From Arcobacter sp. UBA7394 (GTDB taxonomy: Bacteria; Campylobacterota; Campylobacteria; Campylobacterales; Arcobacteraceae): a stretch of 8,845 nucleotides of DNA. A model generated the notes under the pieces. That model searched no databases, was not told the DNA's origin, and was given only the letters and a program-made list of their open reading frames with translations. Each line of letters starts with the position of its first letter. The stretch's first letter is position 1. Below, one piece after another: positions 1-6,423 of the stretch. Where the stretch lies: the NCBI GenBank assembly GCA_002470185.1, contig DKNG01000086.1:1-8845 (forward strand), read 5' to 3'. A program made the position numbers and the translations under genes.

Positions 1-110
1 GAGTTACTCAAGAAAATGCAAATGAAGCAAACCAAACAACTAATATTTCAAACGAAGTGTCAGGAATGGCTAACCAATTAGTTACAGATGCGCAAAATAA
101 GAAATTTTAA
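1..110 (+). CDS. Methyl-accepting chemotaxis protein, C-terminal fragment
   Basis: The window opens inside a reading frame whose codons begin at base 3 and end with TAA at 108-110. The 35 visible residues begin VTQENANEANQTT and end QLVTDAQNKKF. This Asn/Gln/Glu/Ala-rich heptad-like helix is typical of the last part of a chemoreceptor signalling or adaptation helix bundle. It lies 10 bases before an Aer-like PAS gene on the same strand, as in the CetA/CetB receptor pairs of Campylobacterota, which supports a membrane or cytoplasmic receptor that signals to CheA through CheW. The CheW/CheA-binding hairpin tip lies outside the window, so the assignment rests on the tail's character and on context. 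Confidence 0.7.
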   Translation, partial: VTQENANEANQTTNISNEVSGMANQLVTDAQNKKF

Positions 111-120
111 AGGATAGAAG

Positions 121-525
121 ATGGCAGCAGGACAAGAAACAGTATTAGATGATTATGCTTTTTTAGTTAGTGAGACAGATTCTAAAGGTATTATCAAATT
201 CGCAAATAATGACTTTTGTAACATTGCAGAATATACTTTGGATGAATTACTAGAGCAACCACATAGTATGGTAAGACACAGAGATATGCCAAGAAAGGCC
301 TTTAAATCTTTATGGGATACTGTTCAAAAAGGTCAAATTTGGACAGGTTATGTAAAGAATGCTACTAAAAGTGGTGGATATTATTGGGTATATGCAACAG
401 TATATCCATTTGAATCTTGTGATGGTTCTCAAGGATTTATGTCTTGTAGAAGAAAAGCAAGTAAACAAGAAATTGCAGCAGCTGAAGAGCTATATCAGCA
501 ATGGAATAAAGAAGAAGGTAGATAG
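121..525 (+). CDS. Aer/CetB-like FAD-type PAS sensor protein
   Basis: This 134-residue soluble protein is almost entirely one PAS domain (about residues 10-110) and closely resembles the N-terminal PAS domain of the E. coli aerotaxis receptor Aer. Visible matches are the FANNDF segment with Asn29, the QPHSMVRHRDMP segment with Arg52, His53 and Asp55, Trp65 and Trp74, Asn80 in YVKN, and the YYWVYATVYP strand. Several of these correspond to residues tied to FAD binding in Aer. The tail (residues 115-130, QEIAAAEELY) also matches the Aer linker. There is no membrane segment or signalling domain, so output probably passes to the chemoreceptor just upstream, making a split Aer like CetA/CetB for redox or energy taxis. 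The ATG has an AGGATAG ribosome site at 111-117. FAD is inferred; another PAS ligand is possible. Confidence 0.85.
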   Translation: MAAGQETVLDDYAFLVSETDSKGIIKFANNDFCNIAEYTLDELLEQPHSMVRHRDMPRKAFKSLWDTVQKGQIWTGYVKNATKSGGYYWVYATVYPFESCDGSQGFMSCRRKASKQEIAAAEELYQQWNKEEGR

Positions 526-550
526 AGTTTTCTCTATTTGCTTACTTTTT
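521..550 (+). terminator. Weak candidate terminator after the PAS gene
   Basis: A 6-bp stem (522-527 with 532-537, TTTT loop) overlaps the PAS stop codon. It is followed by T-rich DNA interrupted by a few other bases. The stem has only two G-C pairs, so this is a weak candidate for ending the receptor/PAS transcript. Confidence 0.3.
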
Positions 551-613
551 CACTTTTTTTTAAAATCTCTTTTAAATAATCTTTATTAAATACTAATCTT
601 TAAAAACTATAGA

Positions 614-619
614 TATAAT
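614..619 (+). promoter_or_regulatory. Candidate sigma70 -10 box for the zinc-ribbon gene
   Basis: A perfect TATAAT lies 30 bases before the ATG at 650, in a very AT-rich spacer. No clear -35 element is visible, which is usual for Campylobacterota promoters. A ribosome site ATGGAG (636-641) follows. In DNA this AT-rich such a box can arise by chance. Confidence 0.45.
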
Positions 620-649
620 ACTTCTTCAATTTACTATGGAGTATATATT

Positions 650-1021
650 ATGAATCTTATAAACTGCCCTGAATGTAATCATGAAATTTTAGATAGAATT
701 GGAACAATATGTCCTAGTTGTGGTCATAATGTTACATATTTTGAAGGTGATAAAAAAAGAAAATTATATGGTAAGTTTTTTGCTATGTCTATATTTTTCC
801 CCTTTATATCATTTATTACAATAGTATTTACATCAGGGAACTTAATTGCATTATCTATTGCAAGTATATTATATTTATTTTTAGCGACATTATCATGTCC
901 TCTAAGATTTAAAGATTTGTTTTTTACAGGATATGAAAAACTTGTTTTTTGGGTAATTTGGGGAGTATCAAATAGCTTTATTGCAGCTATTACATATAAT
1001 TCTTTTTCTAAGTTACTTTAG
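650..1021 (+). CDS. Small zinc-ribbon membrane protein, function unknown
   Basis: I do not recognise a named family for this 123-residue protein. Residues 6-24 form a zinc ribbon with two CxxC knuckles, CPEC (Cys6, Cys9) and CPSC (Cys21, Cys24), likely holding a structural zinc in the cytoplasm. A short basic linker (KKRK, 35-38) follows. Then come three hydrophobic stretches, about 43-61, 64-82 and 97-115, that read as membrane helices. The layout is that of zinc-ribbon plus transmembrane proteins that are usually hypothetical. A good ATG at 650 has GGAG at 638-641. The gene stands alone between the PAS gene and the convergent def, with its own candidate promoter. A role in sensing or in binding another protein through the ribbon is possible but not shown by the sequence. 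Confidence 0.75.
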   Translation: MNLINCPECNHEILDRIGTICPSCGHNVTYFEGDKKRKLYGKFFAMSIFFPFISFITIVFTSGNLIALSIASILYLFLATLSCPLRFKDLFFTGYEKLVFWVIWGVSNSFIAAITYNSFSKLL

Positions 1022-1023
1022 AT

Positions 1024-1065
1024 ATTAAAAGACTAAAAAGAATCTACTTCTTTTTATCTTTTAAT
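1024..1065. terminator. Long AT-rich hairpin, candidate bidirectional terminator
   Basis: An inverted repeat pairs 1024-1032 with 1057-1065 (9 bp) and, after a bulged C1033, 1034-1042 with 1048-1056 (9 bp), around the loop TCTAC. Its arms are A-rich on one side and T-rich on the other, so on each strand the transcript would form a hairpin ending in a U-rich arm. It sits exactly between the convergent zinc-ribbon gene and def and includes the last codons of def. It lacks a G-C-rich stem and a separate long T-tract, so its strength is uncertain. Confidence 0.5.
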
Positions 1066-1562
1066 CTTCTTTTCCACTCTTTTTCAAACTTTTTTCTCTT
1101 TAAAAAAGATAGATTTTCAATAAATAAATGACCTTCTAAATGTTCCATCTCATGTTGCCAAGCAACTGCTAAAAAGTCTTCACATTCCATTGTTTGTTTT
1201 TCACCATTTCTGTTAAAATATTCAACAATAATATGTTGAGCTCTTTTAACATCTTCATGAAAACCTGGAACACTTAAACACCCTTCAGTAAAAACTTGTT
1301 CGCCATCTTTGTGAGTAATCACCGGATTAATTGCTTCAATTAAATCCTCTTTTTTTTGAACATCATTTTCGTCAGGAATACTAATAATTAAAGCGTTTAA
1401 AGCAACTGATATTTGAATAGCTGCAAGCCCTACTCCGCTTTGATCAACCATAGTATCATACATATCATCAAGAAGAGTATGAAGTTCTTCATTGAACTCC
1501 ACTACATCTTCTGACTTTGTTCGAAGTAATTTATTTGGATAAGTAATAACTTCTCTAATCAT
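1044..1562 (-). CDS. def: Peptide deformylase
   Basis: This cytoplasmic metalloenzyme removes the formyl group from the N-terminal methionine of new proteins at the ribosome exit. All three family motifs are present in the 172 residues: motif 1 GVGLAAIQ (43-50), motif 2 EGCLS (93-97, metal ligand Cys95) and motif 3 HEMEH (137-141, ligands His137 and His141, catalytic Glu138). Two details differ from the common consensus: Ile replaces Pro in the AAPQ motif, which I recall as usual in Campylobacterota, and Glu140 replaces the common Asp in HExDH. Length is normal (E. coli 169). The C-terminus is very Lys/Arg-rich (155-172), plausibly for ribosome contact. It is the last gene of the tig-clpP-def set, 9 bases after clpP, with only a weak ribosome site, so translational coupling is likely. 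Confidence 0.96.
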   Translation of the reverse strand: MIREVITYPNKLLRTKSEDVVEFNEELHTLLDDMYDTMVDQSGVGLAAIQISVALNALIISIPDENDVQKKEDLIEAINPVITHKDGEQVFTEGCLSVPGFHEDVKRAQHIIVEYFNRNGEKQTMECEDFLAVAWQHEMEHLEGHLFIENLSFLKRKKFEKEWKRRLKDKKK

Positions 1563-1571
1563 TATTTATCT

Positions 1572-2156
1572 CTATTTGTGCTTTTCTATAACTTCATCAA
1601 CTAAACCGTATTCACAAGCTTCAGTTGCACTCATAAAGTTATCTCTATCAGTGTCTTTTTCAATAGTTTCAATATCTTGACCAGTTTGATCTGCAATCAT
1701 AGCATTTAAACCGTCTTTCATTCTTTGAATCTCTTTTGCTTGAATTTGAATATCAGTAGCTTGCCCTTGAGCTCCACCTAATGGTTGATGAATCATAATT
1801 CTAGAGTTAGGAAGAGAATATCTCTTACCTTTAACTCCTGAAGATAATAAAAACGCACCCATTGATGCTGCTTGTCCTATACAAATAGTACAAACATCAG
1901 GTTTAATATAATTCATAGTGTCATAAATAGACATACCACTAGTGATAACTCCACCTGGAGAGTTGATGTATAAGTAGATATCTTTATCTGGATCTTCTGC
2001 TTCTAAGAACAGTAATTGTGCAACTACAGTAGAAGCAACTTGATCATTGATTTCTCCACTTAACATGATAATTCTATCTTTTAAAAGTCTAGAGTAGATA
2101 TCATAACTTCTCTCGCCTCTTCCGCTTTTCTCAACTACGTATGGTATATAACTCAT
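1572..2156 (-). CDS. clpP: ATP-dependent Clp protease proteolytic subunit
   Basis: ClpP is the serine peptidase that forms a double-heptamer barrel in the cytoplasm and degrades proteins unfolded by ClpX or ClpA. The 194 residues show the full catalytic triad: Ser98 in QAASMGAF, His123 in MIHQPLGG and Asp172 in TDRDNFMS. The oxyanion-region SPGG (66-69) and the N-terminal loop start MSYIPYVVE are also typical. Length fits the mature family size, and there is no long propeptide. The start ATG has the ribosome site AGGATAAATA within the 24-base gap after tig. The position between trigger factor and deformylase is the arrangement I recall from Campylobacter. No clpX gene lies in the window, so the ATPase partner must be elsewhere. 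Confidence 0.97.
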   Translation of the reverse strand: MSYIPYVVEKSGRGERSYDIYSRLLKDRIIMLSGEINDQVASTVVAQLLFLEAEDPDKDIYLYINSPGGVITSGMSIYDTMNYIKPDVCTICIGQAASMGAFLLSSGVKGKRYSLPNSRIMIHQPLGGAQGQATDIQIQAKEIQRMKDGLNAMIADQTGQDIETIEKDTDRDNFMSATEACEYGLVDEVIEKHK

Positions 2157-2180
2157 TTATTTATCCTATATTTTATTAGA

Positions 2181-3482
2181 TTAGTTACCTAATTTTTCGT
2201 CTAATAATTTAGAGATAACTCTCTCTTCAATCATTGACATTTTAATAGCTGGTAAATATCCTGCTTCTTCGTATTGTTTTAATACTTCTTGAGGATTTTG
2301 TCCCATTTGCATTGCTTCGAAGTATAATACTTGAGTAACTTCTTGATCAGAAACTTCAACTTCTTCAGCTTTTGCTAATGCATCAACAATGAATGTAGCT
2401 TTTACAGAAGATTCAGCTTCAGCTTTTAATTCTTCTCTAATTTCTTCAACTTTTGCTGCATCTTCTTGTAATGCTTTGATTTCGTCTTCGCTCATAGTTC
2501 TTACTTTGTTGTTTAACGCGTGGTTAACTTCTTGATCAACTACTGAAGATGGTAATGCAAATTGTAATTTTTCAACTAAAGTGTTTAAGTACTCAGGTTT
2601 TAATTCTTCTCTGTAGTATTTAGCTTTAACTTCGTTTTTGATTTGCTCAGTAATTTTTTCTTTTAAAGTATCAAGAGTTACATTTTCTTCTTGAGGAAGC
2701 ATTTTTTGTGCGAATTCGTCATTTAATTCAGCAGCAGCTTTTTCTTGAATTTCATGTAAAGTTACTTTAAATACAGCTTCTTTACCAGCTAAATCTTTTG
2801 ATTGGTACTCTTCTGGGAAAGTAACAGTAATATCTTTAGATTCTTCATATTTCATACCAATTACTTGATCTTCAAATCCTGGGATAAATGAACCAGAACC
2901 TACGTGTAATGGATATTTCTCAGCTTTTCCACCTTCAAATGCAACACCATCAACGAAACCTTCGAAATCGATTACAGCGTGATCTTGATCTCTTACCATT
3001 CTTTTTCTAGCAATTTTTACTAGTGGTGCAGATTGTCCAGCCATTTCTTCTAACTTAGTGTTAACTTCGTCTTCTGAAACTGTTTTTTCTTCAACAGCAG
3101 GGATTAATGCTTTGTAATCTCCTAAATCAACATTTGGTTTAGTTGCAACTTTTACTTCAACTTCAACAGAACCGTCTTCTTTTTTGTCATATTTACTAAT
3201 TGATGGCTCACCAATTAAGTCTTCATTAGCAATGTTTAATTCTTTTAAACCATCTGCTAAAATTGCTCTTAATGCTTCACCTTCAGCATCTTCAGTTAAC
3301 TTATCAGCATATCTTTGCTTAACAACAGCAACAGGAACCTTACCTTTTCTAAAACCTTGGATATCCATAGTTTTAGCAGCTTGTTTTGCTACTTTGTCTA
3401 AGTTACTTTCGATAGTTTCCTTAGCAATTGTTGCAGAAATTACAGCGTTTGCTTCGTCAACTCTTTGTGCGTTAAATTCCAT
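2181..3482 (-). CDS. tig: Trigger factor, ribosome-bound chaperone
   Basis: Trigger factor binds the ribosome exit and shields nascent chains; its central domain is a peptidyl-prolyl isomerase. With the start used here it has 433 residues, close to E. coli (432). The N-terminal ribosome-binding domain carries the signature GFRKGKVP (43-50). An FKBP-type domain follows (about 163-248, with VIDFEGFVDGVAFEGG and FIPGFEDQVIGM). The rest is the helical, Glu/Lys/Ala-rich chaperone domain. The start was chosen as ATG at 3480-3482: a GGAG site (3491-3494) lies 8 bases upstream. A GTG at 3489-3491 would add three residues but overlaps that site and is unlikely. It is the first gene of tig-clpP-def and is divergent from the VWA/TPR gene. 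Confidence 0.97.
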   Translation of the reverse strand: MEFNAQRVDEANAVISATIAKETIESNLDKVAKQAAKTMDIQGFRKGKVPVAVVKQRYADKLTEDAEGEALRAILADGLKELNIANEDLIGEPSISKYDKKEDGSVEVEVKVATKPNVDLGDYKALIPAVEEKTVSEDEVNTKLEEMAGQSAPLVKIARKRMVRDQDHAVIDFEGFVDGVAFEGGKAEKYPLHVGSGSFIPGFEDQVIGMKYEESKDITVTFPEEYQSKDLAGKEAVFKVTLHEIQEKAAAELNDEFAQKMLPQEENVTLDTLKEKITEQIKNEVKAKYYREELKPEYLNTLVEKLQFALPSSVVDQEVNHALNNKVRTMSEDEIKALQEDAAKVEEIREELKAEAESSVKATFIVDALAKAEEVEVSDQEVTQVLYFEAMQMGQNPQEVLKQYEEAGYLPAIKMSMIEERVISKLLDEKLGN

Positions 3483-3503
3483 TAAATTCACTCCGATTGT
3501 TAT

Positions 3504-3531
3504 ATTTTTAGCCGTGATTTTAGCTAAAAAT
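3504..3531. repeat. Inverted repeat in the tig/VWA divergent promoter region
   Basis: A perfect 9-bp inverted repeat, ATTTTTAGC (3504-3512) and GCTAAAAAT (3523-3531), is separated by 10 bases. It covers the best candidate -10 for tig (TAAAAT on the minus strand, 3522-3517). It could be an operator or a hairpin at the start of the tig leader. No named regulator site is recognised. Confidence 0.4.
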
Positions 3532-3545
3532 TACTAAGGCTTTAA

Positions 3546-3567
3546 TAAAATACTATTTTAAAAGGAG
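3546..3567 (+). promoter_or_regulatory. Candidate -10 and ribosome site for the VWA/TPR gene
   Basis: TAAAAT (3546-3551) is a plausible -10 box. The ribosome site AAAGGAG (3561-3567) lies 5 bases before the TTG at 3573 and decides this non-ATG start, because no ATG follows in frame until residue 12, inside the first membrane helix. The -10 to ribosome-site distance is short, so the -10 is the less certain part. Confidence 0.5.
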
Positions 3568-3572
3568 TTATC

Positions 3573-5279
3573 TTGAGTTTTATATATACAAATGTGCTTT
3601 TTTTAATGCTAATTCCAGCATTATTGCTAATGTTTTTACTAATAAGTAAAAAAAACAATTTTGAACAATATTTTTCAAAAGAAGCATTAGATAAGTTATC
3701 AGTTTCTAATCAGTACTTCTCAAAAAAAGCTAGAAATATTACACTTTTTATTTCACTTATATTCATGATAATTGCACTAGCTCGCCCTGTTACAAATGAA
3801 AAAGAGCAAAGAGTTAAACAAGAACTTAATACATTACTAGTGGCAATTGATGTTTCAAAATCTATGCTTGCTACTGACTTGTATCCAAATAGATTAGATT
3901 TTGCTACAAAAAAATTATTAAGCATAATTGATAATTCAAAAGATACAGCAATAGCTGTAATACTATTTGCTAAATCTTCATTTATTTTATCTCCTTTAAC
4001 AGAAGATTTTCATTCTCTTAAAATATTAGTGGAAAATTTAGATACAGGAGCAAACTTTGATAATGGTACAAACATTTATTCAACTTTAGAAGTAACAAAT
4101 AAATTACTTAAAAACTCTACAAATAAAAATTTACTATTACTCACAGACGGTGGTGATAAACAAGATTTTGAAAAAGAGATAGACTTTGCAAAAAAAAATA
4201 AGATAAATGTCTATACTATAGCTCTTGCCTCAAAAGAAGGTTCAGCTATAAAACTTCAAGATGGAAATTTTCTAACTAATAAAAATGGAGATATTGTTAC
4301 AGTGTCAGTAAATGAAAATATAAAAAAACTAGCTCTTAGTACTAATGGTGGTTATATAAATTATTCCATAGATAATAGTGATATAAATGCTATTTTAAAT
4401 GATATATTAAAAACATCAAAAAAAGAAAATATTCAATCAAAGAAATATAAAACTTATACTGAACTATTTTATTATCCTTTAGCTCTTGGCATATTTTTAT
4501 TATTACTTGCATTTTCATCACTTCCAAAAATTAGATTCTCTAAAAACAAATCTAATAGTCTATTTTTAGTTTTATTTGTTTCCCTATTTTTAACAAATGA
4601 TTCTTATGCTTCTATATTTGATTTTCAGACCATTGAGCAAGCTAGGGAAAACTATAAAGCCCAAGAGTACAAAAAATCTTCAAAAGAGTATTCTAAGCTT
4701 CCAGCTTCTAAAGAACAACAATATAATCTCGCAAACTCTTTATACAAAGAAAATAAGTACAAAGAAGCGATTGATACATATAAAAATATTCAAAGCGAAG
4801 ATAGAGATCTGAATTTTAATAAATTACATAATATTGGAAATGCTTATGCAAAAAGTAATGATTTACAAAATGCAAAAAAATCTTATGAAGAAGCATTAAA
4901 AATAAAAAATGATAAACAAACACAAGAAAATCTGGATGCAGTAAATAAAGCTTTAGAGAAAAAAGAAGAAAAGAAAGATCAAAAAGGTCAAAAAAAGAAT
5001 AAAGACAAAAAACAAGAGAAAAAGAAAAAAGAAGATAAAAAACAAGAAAAATCTAATAACTCAAAAGAGAATAAAAAGAACAAAAAAGAAAACAAGAAAA
5101 AAGATGCAGAAAAAAAAGAGCATAAAGAAAAGAAAAAGTCTGATCAAAAAATAAATAAAAAAGAGATGTCAGATAAAGAAGAGAATAGATGGTTAAAACA
5201 ATTAGAAAAAAAGAAAACTAATTCTTTATTAAAAAAAGTAGAATCATCACAAGAAGATGATTCTACTAATCCATGGTAA
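3573..5279 (+). CDS. BatB-BatC-like fusion: von Willebrand A domain plus TPR membrane protein
   Basis: This 568-residue inner-membrane protein starts with TTG. Two N-terminal helices (about 7-24 and 56-71) precede a von Willebrand A domain (about 86-280) with a complete metal site: DVSKS (Asp93, Ser95, Ser97), Thr166 in NGTN and Asp192 in LLTDGG. A third helix (299-317) closes the BatA/BatB-like unit. A basic stretch then leads to a fourth hydrophobic segment (328-342) ending in SYAS, which looks like a retained signal peptide. Two TPR-like repeats follow (about 382-448), then a very Lys/Glu-rich low-complexity region (about 461-536) and a terminal RWLKQLEKKK...NPW segment. VWA and TPR parts are probably both periplasmic. 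Bat proteins usually sit with MoxR ATPase and DUF58 genes; none is seen here. The exact role is unknown, though the family is linked to stress tolerance and envelope functions. Confidence 0.85.
   Translation: MSFIYTNVLFLMLIPALLLMFLLISKKNNFEQYFSKEALDKLSVSNQYFSKKARNITLFISLIFMIIALARPVTNEKEQRVKQELNTLLVAIDVSKSMLATDLYPNRLDFATKKLLSIIDNSKDTAIAVILFAKSSFILSPLTEDFHSLKILVENLDTGANFDNGTNIYSTLEVTNKLLKNSTNKNLLLLTDGGDKQDFEKEIDFAKKNKINVYTIALASKEGSAIKLQDGNFLTNKNGDIVTVSVNENIKKLALSTNGGYINYSIDNSDINAILNDILKTSKKENIQSKKYKTYTELFYYPLALGIFLLLLAFSSLPKIRFSKNKSNSLFLVLFVSLFLTNDSYASIFDFQTIEQARENYKAQEYKKSSKEYSKLPASKEQQYNLANSLYKENKYKEAIDTYKNIQSEDRDLNFNKLHNIGNAYAKSNDLQNAKKSYEEALKIKNDKQTQENLDAVNKALEKKEEKKDQKGQKKNKDKKQEKKKKEDKKQEKSNNSKENKKNKKENKKKDAEKKEHKEKKKSDQKINKKEMSDKEENRWLKQLEKKKTNSLLKKVESSQEDDSTNPW
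5230..5267 (-). terminator. Rho-independent terminator of the ppk2 operon, inside the VWA/TPR gene
   Basis: On the minus strand a perfect 12-bp stem (5267-5256 with 5248-5237; core GTAGAATCATC pairing with GATGATTCTAC) with a 7-base loop is followed directly by a run of T (complement of the A-run at 5231-5237). It lies about 30 bases past the stop codon of the last ppk2 gene and within the codons for the last residues of the opposing VWA/TPR protein. On the plus strand no T-tract follows, so it should act on minus-strand transcripts only. Confidence 0.8.
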
Positions 5280-5298
5280 ATCTAATACAGTCTGAAAA

Positions 5299-6420
5299 TT
5301 AGTAGTTTTTAGATTTTCTCATTTGAAGTAACTCTCTTTGAACAGAGATGTTTACTTCTTCATTTGGTTCGTAATCAAGTGAATAATTTCTTCCATCATA
5401 ATCAACAGAATTTAAAATCACTTTCATAGCTTCAAGTCTTGCTTTATGTTTGTCGTCAGATCTTACAATATGCCAAGGAGCAGATCTTGAAGTAGTACGT
5501 CTAAGCATTTCGTATTTTTTCTCTGAGAATTCATCCCATAAATCTTGTGCTTGCATATCAACTTCTGAGAATTTCCATTGTCTTAATGGATCTTCAATTC
5601 TTCTATCAAATCTTCTTTTTTGTTCTTCTTTTGATACAGAGAAATAAAGTTTGTTTAGAATCATTCCTTGTCTTACTAAATCCTGCTCAAAATTAACAAC
5701 ATCTTCCATAAAGATTTCATGTTCTTCTTGTGTACAGAATCCAAAAATAGGTTCAACCATTGCTCTGTTATACCAAGATCTATCGAATAATACAATCTCT
5801 CCACCAGTAGGGAAATGTTCAATATATCGCTGGAAGAACCATTGATTTTTCTGAGTATCTGTTGGTTTACCAAGAGCTACGATTCTGTAGTGCTTATTAT
5901 TCATATATCTAGTGATTCGTCTAATAGCACCACCTTTTCCAGAAGCATCTCTTCCTTCAAAAATAATAATCATTCTTTTGTTTTGTGACTCTAGGAAATT
6001 TTGAAGTTTAATTAATTCAATTTGATATTTTTTTAATTCTTCTAAATCATAGATTTTTTGAATACCTTCATTTAAAACCTGAGGATCAAGTTTTTTATAA
6101 TCACCAAGAATTTCAATTAATTCTTCATTCTCTTCAATTATTTTTGCTAATGCTTCATTATTTGTACTATCTGTATTAACTGACACTTTTTTTGATGTTT
6201 CCTCTTCTTTTTTTACAACTATTGATTCTTTAAAAATATTCATTAATTCTAATGCTGATTTTTTAGTAAGGTTATCTTTTTTTGTATATCCTAATACTTT
6301 AACATATCTTTTTCGCTCAAACTGAAATCTTGCGATATATTTTTTACCAAATATTGGATGTGTTGCTTTTGAGATATATAATCCACTGTAATTCGTCTTT
6401 TCAAAATCGCTTAAATTCAT
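5299..6420 (-). CDS. ppk2: Polyphosphate kinase 2 with N-terminal arm-type DNA-binding-like extension
   Basis: PPK2 enzymes transfer phosphate between polyphosphate and nucleoside diphosphates or monophosphates in the cytoplasm. The catalytic domain (about 120-345) has Walker A GRDASGKGG (156-164), Walker B EIVLFDRSWYNR (208-219) and the lid region RRIEDPLRQWKFS (273-285). The GRDA type of Walker A and overall similarity suggest class I (NDP to NTP), an inference. Unusual are residues 1-65: GLYIS...GKKYIARFQFERKRYVKVLGYTKK...LTKKSALEL has the pattern of the arm-binding N-terminal domain of tyrosine recombinases. A Glu/Lys linker (66-118) joins the two. Total length 373 exceeds the usual 260-310. 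The ATG follows the other ppk2 directly, with GAAGG (6433-6429) as ribosome site. It is the last gene of the operon. Confidence 0.92.
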   Translation of the reverse strand: MNLSDFEKTNYSGLYISKATHPIFGKKYIARFQFERKRYVKVLGYTKKDNLTKKSALELMNIFKESIVVKKEEETSKKVSVNTDSTNNEALAKIIEENEELIEILGDYKKLDPQVLNEGIQKIYDLEELKKYQIELIKLQNFLESQNKRMIIIFEGRDASGKGGAIRRITRYMNNKHYRIVALGKPTDTQKNQWFFQRYIEHFPTGGEIVLFDRSWYNRAMVEPIFGFCTQEEHEIFMEDVVNFEQDLVRQGMILNKLYFSVSKEEQKRRFDRRIEDPLRQWKFSEVDMQAQDLWDEFSEKKYEMLRRTTSRSAPWHIVRSDDKHKARLEAMKVILNSVDYDGRNYSLDYEPNEEVNISVQRELLQMRKSKNY

Positions 6421-6423
6421 CTA

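Noticed and set aside
3184..3537. A 117-codon plus-strand open frame opposite tig
   Set aside because: It is a shadow of the strongly supported trigger factor gene, with no ribosome site or recognisable domain.
4190..4198. A run of nine A within the VWA domain as a phase-variation switch
   Set aside because: A-runs of this length are common in DNA this AT-rich, the frame is intact, and switching in this phylum is mostly known from G/C runs.
5294..5318. A 6-bp inverted repeat at the ppk2 stop codon as terminator
   Set aside because: The stem is short with a 13-base loop; the 12-bp stem plus T-run at 5230-5267 is far better.
6220..6420. A remnant of an integrated element, given the integrase-like segment
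   Set aside because: The segment is in frame with an intact PPK2, and there is no recombinase catalytic domain, attachment repeat or tRNA gene nearby.
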